Source: Paludibacteraceae bacterium (GTDB taxonomy: Bacteria > Bacteroidota > Bacteroidia > Bacteroidales > Paludibacteraceae). Taken from it: 64,000 nt of DNA. Location of the stretch: positions 62,001 through 126,000 of the forward strand of contig JAKSNK010000001.1 of assembly GCA_024399835.1 (NCBI GenBank). Direction: 5' to 3'. The stretch's first letter is position 1, and every line of letters starts with the position of its first letter. The position numbers and the translations under genes were made by a program. Positions 25,661-33,885 of this stretch are shown here, piece by piece. The notes beneath the pieces were generated by a model. It searched no databases, was not told the DNA's origin, and was given only the letters and a program-made list of their open reading frames with translations.

Positions 25661-28363
25661 TTAAAAACCCCAAGCGGAATATATGCTGTTATTGTTTCTG
25701 ATATAAAGATGTCCGTTGCGGATAAACTTATCGGTAGCCGGACCGGCTTGAATTTGCTTACTATCTGTAGAAACAGAGCAACCCGGATTGGCAAGTGTTA
25801 CCGACTGAATATACGCTTCTGTCCATTCAAGATTATTGACTAATTTGAGCGTATATGTACCGGCAGTAAGATTCATTGTACCATATTCATGAGTAACATC
25901 CCCCTTGCCATTGTCGTCGTAGTTGGCTTTAGACACTATCTGTGCCACAACCTGTTGTGACGCGTCCAGAACATAAAATTCCAATTTATAGCCATTGCTT
26001 GTATTGGTCACGGCAGAGAGCGTATAAGTACCGGTGCATTGCACTTGTACCTGCCATGTAGCATAACAACTTTGAGCCGTTTCGGGGTCTGCCTGTATCA
26101 TATTGCCCTCCAGCGTAAAGCCGGACAATGTAGCATCCGTTGCCGACAGTGTACCCGGCAGAGTAAAGACATCGCCCGACGGCGGAGGTGTAGGCGTGAC
26201 TTCCTTGTCCGTCGTAGCATTGGCTTGGCAAACGGTAGAAGAGACAGCCGTGCCGTTGTAAGAATAAGCGGCATAGTAATATTTGGTATCGGAGGACAGT
26301 CCATTGTCGGTATATGCCTCGGCATTGCCGGTATAAACCACCGTGCCATCGGTAGCGGAAGAGGGATAAGAACCCGTTTTGCGAAGAATCTTCACGGCAG
26401 TAAAATTAGCAGGAACGGAGCCCCCCGAAGTGAGATTGAGCGTAATATCCGTTATCGTGAACGAACCGGAGAAAGTGCCGGTGTAATCATCTTGTCCGGG
26501 ATTAGCCACCAGATTGAGTGCCACCAACGGCTGCGTGCCGTAAGTATATGTTGCGGATGTCCATAGTTGTGCCGACGGTGTAACAGTATAAGTCGCAGGC
26601 GTTGTGCTGCTGAGCGATTGCGGTTCCCCACTCCACCATTGTGCATCTCCGGCATCTTTTACATACGCCAAGAAATCTACATCTTGTCCGTTACCTGTGA
26701 GCGTGAAAGAGATACTTGCTATATCCGTGCGATCGGCGAGAACGAACTGCACACCTGCTACATCCCAATTGGGGATATTGGCATACGAAACCGTATTGCC
26801 ACTGATTGTAGCCGTACCACCCGAAGTATAGGATGATGCTTGCATCAGAGAGAGTGCTTCGGTAGTGCTACCGCTTGAACCCTTGGGAGTAGTCCAACTC
26901 AGGTTGACAGAGGATGTACCATTGGCTGCTGCCGCAAAATCAGTAACGGCATCAACAGTGGTAACGGGGTCGGGGTCATCCTGTCCACCGCCTGCCGTGA
27001 CTGTAATGGTATTGTTCAGCTTGTTATACCCCGTGCTGCTATCCCATATATTGCTATTGGCAAAACGCACGGCATAATTGGCATTGTTAGCAATCGAAGC
27101 AGAGGCGTCGGGCAACCATAAGTACATCGTATAAGAGCCAGCCACCATATTGGACGGCAATGTAATACTTTCGTTAATAGCGGTCGTAGCACCATTGGGC
27201 AGCCAAGTGCGCGGGTCGGATGCCAGTTGCACCTTATAAGTATTGGAAGACGACTTGAAGACAATGTAAGCATGACGCTCGTTATAGAGAGGTGCATAGC
27301 CCACATTCTTTATATTGAGTTGAACATTGATTTTCTTGCCAATCGAGCCAGTCTCGGGCAGCGTGGCTGTAGTGAGTTGGAAACGATAGCCGAGGTTGCG
27401 TGACATGTTCACAAAAACACCTTCGGTTCTCCATTGGTTCGTGACGAACTCCGAATATCCGGAATTGAGATACGAGTAATGCAATTGTGCCATTTCGGCT
27501 TCTGCAATGGTACCTTTTGCCCATTTATTATAAGCAGTTTGACCACTTTCCATGTTGGTTTCACCGCCATTGGGCACATAGAGACATTCGGTAGCAAGGT
27601 ATGTCATGTCGGTAGTGCGATTGACATAAGTGCCCATATTGGTTTCATCACTAAGGAAAGCATCGTTGTGATGTCCCAAACGCCCTTTCGCGGTATTTTG
27701 GTGGGCATCCGAAGCAGACATAGCAGAGGAAGAACCGGTGTAGTCCTTCTTAAATTTAGGTGTACGCAACTGTACGCAACGCGAAGCAGGAACGCAAGCC
27801 AACAATTTGTCTATCAAAGATGTTTTAAAAGAAGCATCAATGGCATTTCCCGTGCCATAGGACGAATAATACCACTCTCCCCAACGCCCGAGGAAACCGG
27901 CTTGCACAACATAGATGACATCCACATTGTCCTCGAGAACGGACTTGAGTTGGTCCAAATGGCGCTGCCATTGTGCCAAAGAGGCATCTCCCGTATTGGA
28001 AGAAGAAGTATAAGCAAAACGCACAATGGCTTTGCAACCATGTGAGCGAAACTTAGCAAAGTCAGCACGAATTTGATTAAGCGCACCCTGACTCAAATCT
28101 TGCGCAGTAAAATCACTCAAGTAATACAAATCCAACAACAATGTGCGATTGTTATTTCGAGCACTCGTGAAATAGCTGTCACTCAATTTGGACGAGCCAT
28201 TGCTATTTCTTGACAAGGTCTGCTCCAAGTGGTCGTAGAAGCCACGCTCGGGATTGCAGAAATCCGTTGTGTTGTCAGCTGTGTAAGTAATTGACTTGGC
28301 TTGCATACCCACAATAGTAACAAGGCAAGCCACCAGAATCAGATTTAAGCGTTTCATAAGCAT
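25661..28363 (-). CDS. Secreted DUF4874/DUF4832 protein with binding domains and C-terminal tag
   Basis: About 900 residues. A signal peptide ending near MQA is followed by the DUF4874 start (FCNPERGFYDH), the block AIVRFAY, QAGFLGRWGEWYYSS near 150, HHNDAFLS near 230, NGGET near 265, and a DUF4832 beta domain to about 450. The WGEW glutamate is a candidate catalytic residue of an uncharacterised TIM-barrel glycosidase; this is inference, since the family has no activity I know of. Fn3-like and beta-sandwich domains follow (460-870), and the tag DKFIRNGHLYIRN ends it. First gene of the unit that continues with the phosphatases and permease. ATGs at 28363 and 28357 are both possible. Confidence 0.8.
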   Translation of the reverse strand: MLMKRLNLILVACLVTIVGMQAKSITYTADNTTDFCNPERGFYDHLEQTLSRNSNGSSKLSDSYFTSARNNNRTLLLDLYYLSDFTAQDLSQGALNQIRADFAKFRSHGCKAIVRFAYTSSSNTGDASLAQWQRHLDQLKSVLEDNVDVIYVVQAGFLGRWGEWYYSSYGTGNAIDASFKTSLIDKLLACVPASRCVQLRTPKFKKDYTGSSSAMSASDAHQNTAKGRLGHHNDAFLSDETNMGTYVNRTTDMTYLATECLYVPNGGETNMESGQTAYNKWAKGTIAEAEMAQLHYSYLNSGYSEFVTNQWRTEGVFVNMSRNLGYRFQLTTATLPETGSIGKKINVQLNIKNVGYAPLYNERHAYIVFKSSSNTYKVQLASDPRTWLPNGATTAINESITLPSNMVAGSYTMYLWLPDASASIANNANYAVRFANSNIWDSSTGYNKLNNTITVTAGGGQDDPDPVTTVDAVTDFAAAANGTSSVNLSWTTPKGSSGSTTEALSLMQASSYTSGGTATISGNTVSYANIPNWDVAGVQFVLADRTDIASISFTLTGNGQDVDFLAYVKDAGDAQWWSGEPQSLSSTTPATYTVTPSAQLWTSATYTYGTQPLVALNLVANPGQDDYTGTFSGSFTITDITLNLTSGGSVPANFTAVKILRKTGSYPSSATDGTVVYTGNAEAYTDNGLSSDTKYYYAAYSYNGTAVSSTVCQANATTDKEVTPTPPPSGDVFTLPGTLSATDATLSGFTLEGNMIQADPETAQSCYATWQVQVQCTGTYTLSAVTNTSNGYKLEFYVLDASQQVVAQIVSKANYDDNGKGDVTHEYGTMNLTAGTYTLKLVNNLEWTEAYIQSVTLANPGCSVSTDSKQIQAGPATDKFIRNGHLYIRNNNSIYSAWGF

Positions 28364-28394
28364 ATTTTTAATGTTATATTTTCCGAATCAATTG

Positions 28395-28402
28395 CAAAGT
28401 TA
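28395..28402 (-). promoter_or_regulatory. -7 box of the DUF4832/phosphatase unit
   Basis: TAACTTTG on the minus strand, 32 bp upstream of the ATG. The -33 position reads TTTT instead of TTTG, as expected for a promoter needing an activator. Confidence 0.6.
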
Positions 28403-28427
28403 CAAAAAAAAATACATACATAAAAAC

Positions 28428-28457
28428 GCAAAAGCATGTTTTTTAGCATACTTTTGC
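28428..28457. promoter_or_regulatory. Palindromic operator, site 2 (variant ATGTTTTTTAGCAT)
   Basis: GCAAAAGCATG and CATACTTTTGC are 11-bp arms with one mismatch. The centre is 40.5 bp upstream of the -7 box, the same distance as at three other promoters. Confidence 0.6.
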
Positions 28458-28458
28458 G

Positions 28459-28539
28459 TTTCGAAATATATAAATACTTACAAATTAGGTACTTAACTTA
28501 TTTTCGTAACTATTTTTTTTCTTTCGAAAGGTTTCGAAA
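28459..28539. promoter_or_regulatory. Three TTTCGAAA palindromes upstream of the DUF4832/phosphatase unit
   Basis: TTTCGAAA at 28459-28466, and a close pair at 28522-28529 and 28532-28539. The pair lies about 127 and 137 bp upstream of the -7 box. The gene at 53692-55662 has the same pair at 125 and 135 bp. The octamer also covers the deoR promoter, so these are candidate DeoR sites. Confidence 0.55.
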
Positions 28540-28544
28540 GAATC

Positions 28545-30083
28545 TTATCTGATTGTCTGCCCCAATGCAGAATAAACATGTTTCCCCTGATGAATCGAGA
28601 GAGTATGATTCTTGATGTATTTCTTGGACAAAGCGGAGGAAACGACTTTGTCCAAGGCATCAAAAGGGACGCCGTCCTTGATTTCAACCGTCATGTTGAG
28701 GTCATTCATGCCCTCTATCCAGTTCATATTTTGGTTTGCCAAACGCACTGCATAAGCGGGATCGGCAGCGATGGACTCATAGACATCAGGCATATAGAAA
28801 TATACATGATACAGTCCGTTTGCCATATTTTGCGGCAAAGGCAGATTCTCTACGACGCCTGTTTCCTGTCCGCTTTTCCAGCGGCGAGGGTCAGACTGGA
28901 GAGGCAGCATGTGTGTCTCGCCGTTGCCCTTGAGGACAATGTAAGCGATACGGCGGTTGTACAGATTGGAGAAGCCGGCATTATAGACGATAAAGCGCAC
29001 GGGCAGAGCATACTTAGGGTCGATGGAATCCGGCAGGGTGACACTACGCATTTGCAAGCGGTAGCCAAGACAGCGCTGCATCGTCTCGTAATGAGACAAA
29101 CTGCTGCCTTCGGGTTTGGTATTCTTCCATGTACGGAGAACAGAGAGATCGTAGTCCATATTGAGGAAATCGTAGTGCAATGTTTGCATGTCTGCCATCG
29201 CACGAGCACCTGTATTATAAGGTGCTTCGCCACCGTTATTCTCGCCGCCGAGAGGTACATATTGCCCTAAATTAGCCAAGTAGGGGCGTTCATTGTAGGC
29301 ATCATAATAAGTACCATCGTTGCTGGAGTTGGCAGCAAAAGCATCGTTATGGTGCGCCAAGCGCGCCTGTGCGCTACCGTTAAAAGCCGTCTGGTCGGTC
29401 AATTGGGTCTCATAGTCGCGCTTACCGTTGCCGATATATTCGGTGATATAGTGTACGGTACGCAATTGTACACAGCGGTCAGCAGGTGTCATATCCAACA
29501 GACCATTGATGATGTCGTTACGGTCGCTGACTGCATTGGGTTTTGACCAGTCTTTACCAAAGGTGGAAGAGAAGTACCACTCGCCCCAAATGCCTACAAA
29601 GCCGGCTTGTACGCAAGCAATCACATCAGCATTGGCAGCCAATACGGGTTTGAGTTGCGCCATGTGCGCCAACATACCTTGCTTGGATGGCTCGGTGAAC
29701 GACCAGTTATTGTCGCTCTTATAGCCCTGTGAACCGTAAGAGAAACGGACAATGACTTTGAGACCGTTGTTGCGTGCCACCTCAAAATCGTTGGCAATCA
29801 GTTGCAAGTCCTTGTTGGTAATAGGTGAACCGTCGTTGTACTTATTCATATAGAAATAGCGGAACAGCAAGGTAACCTGATCGCGCTTGCAAGCAGATAT
29901 TGCGTCCGAGCGATTGGTCAATCCGCCAGTTCCGTCGCCGTTAAAGCGAATATCGGAATAGTGGTAAAAACCGCGTTCGGGGTTCAAAATCATGGTGTTG
30001 TCGTCTGCCACATAAGTCACGGTGGCTGCATTCATGACTACTGCCAACAGCATGGCACATAGTGAGAGAACAGTCTTTCTCAT
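28545..30083 (-). CDS. Secreted DUF4874/DUF4832 protein, single-domain form, with C-terminal tag
   Basis: 512 residues and the smallest tagged member of the family here. The signal peptide ends near VVMNA, followed by MILNPERGFYHY, VIVRFSYG, the block VQAGFVGIWGEWYFSS (about 160-175), AHHNDAFAA and PLGGENNG. The C-terminal beta domain contains LYNRRIAYIVLKG and YHVYFYMPDVYESI. The tag is KKYIKNHTLSIHQGKHVYSALG. It is closely related to the first 450 residues of the next gene upstream (30096-32147) and only 12 bp from it, so it probably arose by tandem duplication. It is the last gene of the unit starting at 33301. Activity unknown; a glycosidase is suspected from fold-like motifs and context. 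Confidence 0.82.
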   Translation of the reverse strand: MRKTVLSLCAMLLAVVMNAATVTYVADDNTMILNPERGFYHYSDIRFNGDGTGGLTNRSDAISACKRDQVTLLFRYFYMNKYNDGSPITNKDLQLIANDFEVARNNGLKVIVRFSYGSQGYKSDNNWSFTEPSKQGMLAHMAQLKPVLAANADVIACVQAGFVGIWGEWYFSSTFGKDWSKPNAVSDRNDIINGLLDMTPADRCVQLRTVHYITEYIGNGKRDYETQLTDQTAFNGSAQARLAHHNDAFAANSSNDGTYYDAYNERPYLANLGQYVPLGGENNGGEAPYNTGARAMADMQTLHYDFLNMDYDLSVLRTWKNTKPEGSSLSHYETMQRCLGYRLQMRSVTLPDSIDPKYALPVRFIVYNAGFSNLYNRRIAYIVLKGNGETHMLPLQSDPRRWKSGQETGVVENLPLPQNMANGLYHVYFYMPDVYESIAADPAYAVRLANQNMNWIEGMNDLNMTVEIKDGVPFDALDKVVSSALSKKYIKNHTLSIHQGKHVYSALGQTIR

Positions 30084-30095
30084 ATCAATAAAGAA

Positions 30096-32147
30096 TTATA
30101 ATCCAAGTGCGTTATAGGCATGTCCGTCGCGAACAATATGCAACTGCCCTCTTCTGTCCAAATACTTGACTACCACAGGAGCCGTTTCGTGAACGGTGGG
30201 CAGGGGAGTAGTCGGCAAGGAAGTAATCGTAATCTGCTGAATACGGTTCCAAGACCAACCCTTGCTGTCAGGCAAAGTAGAAAGAACAAACAAAGTAGGT
30301 TCGGTAACGGTATATTCGGTAGTGGTATTGGCATTGATAGTAACCGCACTACCTCCGTTCATGGTTATCGTTGCCGTATTGGGGGATCCGTTTTGGGGGT
30401 CTCCGTCTCCGTTGAGAGAACCGACGGTGATTGTTACCTTAGAGTTGGCTTTTACCCAAAACGAGATATCGTGTTGCGTATTGGGGTTATCTATTCCCAA
30501 ACCGCCGTCAGGACCTGATTGGTTGTCCCAATATACATTACCGTCGGAGGAAGAAGCAATGGTGTAATAGTGGGCACTTAATTCGGTTTGTATGCCATTG
30601 GTACTCTTGTCTCCAGCCGGTGCGTATTGCGCTGCCAAAGTCATAAAGTCGATAGAAGTAGCATAGTCGTGGGACGGGTCGTCATCGCCTTGTCCTTGTT
30701 CTCCGCCTTGTTGACCGCCTTCTTCTCCGCCGCCTTGCGCACCACTAGTCTTAATGACAATGGTCATACCGAGGTCATTCAGTCCGTCGTTGCTCCAGCC
30801 CATGTTCTTGTTTGCCAATTGAATAGCGTATGCTTTTTTGTCGGCAATAGAGGCGTACATATCCGGCAGGTTGATATATATATTATAGGTGCCTGCAGAA
30901 ATATTGGACGGCAAAGTAAGCGTTTCGTTGATAGCAGTCGTCTGTCCGCTTTTCCAGAGGCGCGGATCAGATTTGAGCGGCAGTTTGTAGGTTGTGTTAT
31001 TGCCCTTGAGTACAATGTATGCGATACGCTTGTTGTAGAGATTGGAGAAGCCGGAGTTTTTCATTTGCAGTTGTACACTCATAGTGCCTCCCACATTTGC
31101 CTCGTTGGAGAAAGTGGCGCTAAGCAGTTGGAAACGATAACCGAGACGGCGTTTCATAATGTCGTAGTAGGAAACGCCATCTTTCGTCTGCGATTTCCAA
31201 TTGTTAATCGTCCCGCTATAGAACTCGGTATTGAGGTAGTCGTAGTGGAACTGCTCCATGTCAGCCATGGCTTTGGCGCCTGTGGTATAGGTGGAGTTGT
31301 ATTCATTGTTCTCTCCCCCGACAGGCACATATTGACCAAGATTGGCAAGATAGGTGCGCTCGTTGTTGTAGTCACGGTAGGTACCCTGGTTCTCCTTATC
31401 GGCACAGAAAGCATCGTTATGGTGTCCTATGCGCGATTGTGCAGAGCCGGAGAAAGCCGTTTGGTCGTTGAGGTTGGTAGTGTAGTTGCGCGTACCATTG
31501 CCTATATATTCGGTAATATAATGCACAGAACGGAGCTGCACACAGCGGTCGGCAGGCGTCATATCCAGCAAGGAATTGATGATGTCGTTACGGTCGGACA
31601 CTGCATTGCTCTTAGACCAATCTTTACCAAATGTGGAAGAGAAATACCACTCACCCCAAATACCTACGAAGCCGGCTTGCACGCAAGCAATCACATCGGC
31701 ATTGGCAGCCAAGACGGGTTTGAGTTGCGCCATGTGGGCTTGCATGCCTGATTTAGAAGGTTCGGTAAATGACCAGTTATTATCGCTAGAATAGCCATTT
31801 TCACCATAAGAGAAACGCACGATAAGCTTGACACCATTGGCACGCGCCACGACAAAGTCGTTGGCAATCATATCAAGGTCTTTTTGCGTAATCGCCGTAC
31901 CCGTATTGTAACGATCAAGGTAAAAATAGCGGAAAAGCAATGACATATTGTCGTTTTTGCAACTCTGTATGTTGCCACCACCGAGTCCGCCACCACCTTG
32001 GCCATTAAGTTTAACATCAGAATAATGGTAGAAACCGCGTTCGGGATTCCAGAAGTCGGTGTCATCATCTACTGTGAAAGTTTTGGAAGAAGCAAACACG
32101 CCAACCATAGTCAGCATGCCAATAACAAATAAACTAATGCGTTTCAT
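30096..32147 (-). CDS. Secreted DUF4874/DUF4832 protein with extra beta-sandwich module and tag
   Basis: 683 residues. The start at 32147 (MKRISLFVIGMLTMVGVFAS, a signal peptide) is preferred over an ATG ten codons upstream. DUF4874/DUF4832 motifs are FWNPERGFYHY, LIVRFSYG, VQAGFVGIWGEWYFSS, GHHNDAFCA and VGGENNE. A glycine/glutamine linker (about 470-490) leads to a module (about 497-644) with SFWVKANSKVTITVGSLNGD and WNRIQQITI, also found twice in the InlB-repeat protein. The tag VKYLDRRGQLHIVRDGHAYN ends it. It lies between the DWANIP protein and the shorter paralog. The repeated module may be an undescribed carbohydrate-binding domain, which is inference. Confidence 0.82.
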   Translation of the reverse strand: MKRISLFVIGMLTMVGVFASSKTFTVDDDTDFWNPERGFYHYSDVKLNGQGGGGLGGGNIQSCKNDNMSLLFRYFYLDRYNTGTAITQKDLDMIANDFVVARANGVKLIVRFSYGENGYSSDNNWSFTEPSKSGMQAHMAQLKPVLAANADVIACVQAGFVGIWGEWYFSSTFGKDWSKSNAVSDRNDIINSLLDMTPADRCVQLRSVHYITEYIGNGTRNYTTNLNDQTAFSGSAQSRIGHHNDAFCADKENQGTYRDYNNERTYLANLGQYVPVGGENNEYNSTYTTGAKAMADMEQFHYDYLNTEFYSGTINNWKSQTKDGVSYYDIMKRRLGYRFQLLSATFSNEANVGGTMSVQLQMKNSGFSNLYNKRIAYIVLKGNNTTYKLPLKSDPRLWKSGQTTAINETLTLPSNISAGTYNIYINLPDMYASIADKKAYAIQLANKNMGWSNDGLNDLGMTIVIKTSGAQGGGEEGGQQGGEQGQGDDDPSHDYATSIDFMTLAAQYAPAGDKSTNGIQTELSAHYYTIASSSDGNVYWDNQSGPDGGLGIDNPNTQHDISFWVKANSKVTITVGSLNGDGDPQNGSPNTATITMNGGSAVTINANTTTEYTVTEPTLFVLSTLPDSKGWSWNRIQQITITSLPTTPLPTVHETAPVVVKYLDRRGQLHIVRDGHAYNALGL

Positions 32148-32177
32148 AATATTAATATTAAAAGTATTATTTAGCAA

Positions 32178-32204
32178 GTATAGGGAGTAATCAGCTCCCT
32201 ACAC
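32178..32204. terminator. Intercistronic hairpin
   Basis: GTATAGGGAG and CTCCCTACAC form a 10-bp stem with one G-U pair on either strand and a 7-nt loop, between the DWANIP gene and the DUF4832 gene. No T run follows, so it is more likely an mRNA-stabilising or attenuating structure than a full terminator. Confidence 0.5.
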
Positions 32205-32221
32205 CTAAGTTTATGGGCAAA

Positions 32222-33301
32222 TTAGAAACCCAAAGCGTGAATGTATTTGTCACCGTTCTTAATCATGAAGCGACCGTTGCGAATCATCTTAGCAGGTGCG
32301 ATTTCAGTTTCTGCTCTGTCAAAGCCGGTAGGCATATTGGGGTTGATAAGAGTAACGGAAGTCACTTTGGAAGTAGCCCAAGCACAGAAGTTCTTCATTT
32401 TGAGCATATACTTGCCTGCAGGAACAGCACTCAAATCCCATTGACTATGTTGGAAACCACTTGCAGGAGACCAAGTACCGTAAGGATAATTATTGGCAAT
32501 AGAAGCAACCACAGCGTTAGTAGCCACATCTACCAAGTCAAAACTAAAGCCAGTATTTGTCTCGGTGAAAGTTCCTGCCATCGTAATCGTATAGGTACCA
32601 GGAGCAGTAAGTTCAACAGGCCATGCTGCCCAGAAAGCAGTATCTTGAGAACCACCGGTCAAATTGAAATTCAATTCACTTCCACAAGCCAATGCTTTGT
32701 GAGTAAATTTAGCATCAGCAGCATTGTGTGTGCCATTGAGGTTGGTAAAAACAGCATCTGCCGGACCTACTTCAAAAGGATGATGTTGATTCTCACTCCA
32801 GCACCAACTATCAGGATCTAAGGGATCTTGCAATGTCGCATCAGGTGCACTTGGCAAATAATATGCGCCCCAGTTATAAGTCATTTGAACATTGCAACTG
32901 CCTGAGAAAGGAATCGAAGTAAATGAGGAGGTAGGAACAACCAATTCATAAACCTTGCCACTAACAGCAGCTGTACCCGTCCAACTTGCCATTTCATAAT
33001 CCTGACCCATGGAAGCAATTGTCCAAATCTTCTCATCAATATATGTTTCAGCAGATTTATCTGCATCTACATAAAAAACAGGAGCATCTTCAACGACATT
33101 ATCCGTTTCTTGCTCCAACATAGCAGCAAAAGCATTGCCAGAACCGGCATTCACAGTAAATTTCAAAACAGGATAAGTACCCGGTTCTGTAACCATCGGG
33201 ATGTTAGCCCAATCGGAGTTGTTACCATCAATGGTAATAGTTTGTGCATTCATAGTCAAAGCGGCTACCATTGCACTTGCAAAAAAGAAAAACTTTTTCA
33301 T
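32222..33301 (-). CDS. Secreted DWANIP-type binding protein with C-terminal tag
   Basis: 359 residues. The signal peptide ends near TMNAQ. Then comes ITIDGNNSDWANIPMV, the start of a CBM9/DOMON-like beta domain. The SusE-position lipoprotein at 38317-39147 has the same start (DNSIADWANVP), so the two are relatives. A second beta-sandwich (about 190-330) has AAWPVELTAPGTYTITMAG and ends in VTSVTLINP. The tag AKMIRNGRFMIKNGDKYIHA closes it. A binding role for the target glycan at the cell surface is likely but not shown. First gene of a unit with its own operator and promoter, followed by two DUF4832 proteins. Confidence 0.75.
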   Translation of the reverse strand: MKKFFFFASAMVAALTMNAQTITIDGNNSDWANIPMVTEPGTYPVLKFTVNAGSGNAFAAMLEQETDNVVEDAPVFYVDADKSAETYIDEKIWTIASMGQDYEMASWTGTAAVSGKVYELVVPTSSFTSIPFSGSCNVQMTYNWGAYYLPSAPDATLQDPLDPDSWCWSENQHHPFEVGPADAVFTNLNGTHNAADAKFTHKALACGSELNFNLTGGSQDTAFWAAWPVELTAPGTYTITMAGTFTETNTGFSFDLVDVATNAVVASIANNYPYGTWSPASGFQHSQWDLSAVPAGKYMLKMKNFCAWATSKVTSVTLINPNMPTGFDRAETEIAPAKMIRNGRFMIKNGDKYIHALGF

Positions 33302-33417
33302 AAATTGTTTGTTTTTAATTAGTTATTGAATTTACTAGATTTTCCGGATAGTCCCAGATGTTCTAGATTTTAGTCGATATAGTATGTTCGTTTGGTCGTC
33401 TTCTCTAAAAAACGGTG

Positions 33418-33425
33418 CAAAGATA
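33418..33425 (-). promoter_or_regulatory. -7 box of the DWANIP-DUF4832 unit
   Basis: TATCTTTG on the minus strand. The -33 position reads TTTT. The leader to the ATG at 33301 is about 110 nt. Confidence 0.6.
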
Positions 33426-33458
33426 CATTTTTTTTTTCACATATAAAAATATTTTTAT

Positions 33459-33472
33459 ATGTTATAAAACAT
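33459..33472. promoter_or_regulatory. Palindromic operator ATGTTATAAAACAT, site 3
   Basis: Identical 14-mer to site 1 with further identity in the flanks (TAT before, GTTTTT after). The centre is 40.5 bp upstream of the -7 box. Confidence 0.7.
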
Positions 33473-33480
33473 GTTTTTGG

Positions 33481-33512
33481 GTGAATCGGAGAATTAGTGA
33501 GTTAGCGAATCG
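33481..33512. repeat. Degenerate octamer array
   Basis: GTGAATCG, GAGAATTA, GTGAGTTA, GCGAATCG: four 8-bp units just left of the palindromic element. Confidence 0.65.
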
Positions 33513-33520
33513 TTTTTTTT

Positions 33521-33633
33521 CTTTTAATCACAATGTCTTGTCGGGTAGTTTTTACCGCAAAGCGCGACCTGTCGCGAGGCGGTAAAACCACCCCAAAAAA
33601 CAAGACGACACAAAAGGACAAAGAACACAAAGC
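33521..33633. repeat. Palindromic interspersed element, copy 2
   Basis: Near-identical to 2083-2193. GTTTTTACCGC and GCGGTAAAAC form an inner stem around GCGCGACCTGTCGCG, and TGTCTTGT and ACAAGACGACA form the outer arms. It lies in the 577-bp gap between the end of the SusCD operon and the next leftward promoter; that gap holds only repeats, an operator and a promoter. Confidence 0.8.
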
Positions 33634-33683
33634 GCCGTTTTTAACAAGTGAAGGAGTAGCATAAGAGTGGCTCGATGTATAAT

Positions 33684-33716
33684 TCGACCGTCGGTCGACC
33701 GTCGGTCGACTGTCGG
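33684..33716. repeat. Three 11-bp tandem repeats TCGACCGTCGG
   Basis: TCGACCGTCGG twice and TCGACTGTCGG. The same word family recurs inside trmO (56287-56332) and at 56763-56820. Confidence 0.75.
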
Positions 33717-33777
33717 CAAAGACCCGTATAAGGAAGGGACATAGAACTCCCTAAGCAAGGAGAAGTTTAATAAGCGT

Positions 33778-33885
33778 TGTTGATAGTTGATAGTTGAAAG
33801 ATGTTTAGTGTTTAGTGTTTAGAGTTTAGAGTTGTTGAACAAGTTTAGAGTTTAGAGTTGATAGTTGATAGTTGAAAGTTAGAAA
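33778..33885. repeat. Heptamer arrays (TTGATAG and GTTTAGA types)
   Basis: Blocks of TTGATAG/TTGAAAG and of GTTTAGT/GTTTAGA alternate with 7-bp periodicity. They run into the last codons of the DUF4832 gene ending at 33879. Confidence 0.7.

Noticed and set aside
26039..26566. Long forward frames opposite the secreted-protein genes (also at 30588-31751, 35688-36587, 41659-42480, 60827-62572)
   Set aside because: They mirror well-supported minus-strand genes, have low-complexity or unlikely composition, and show no recognisable domain.
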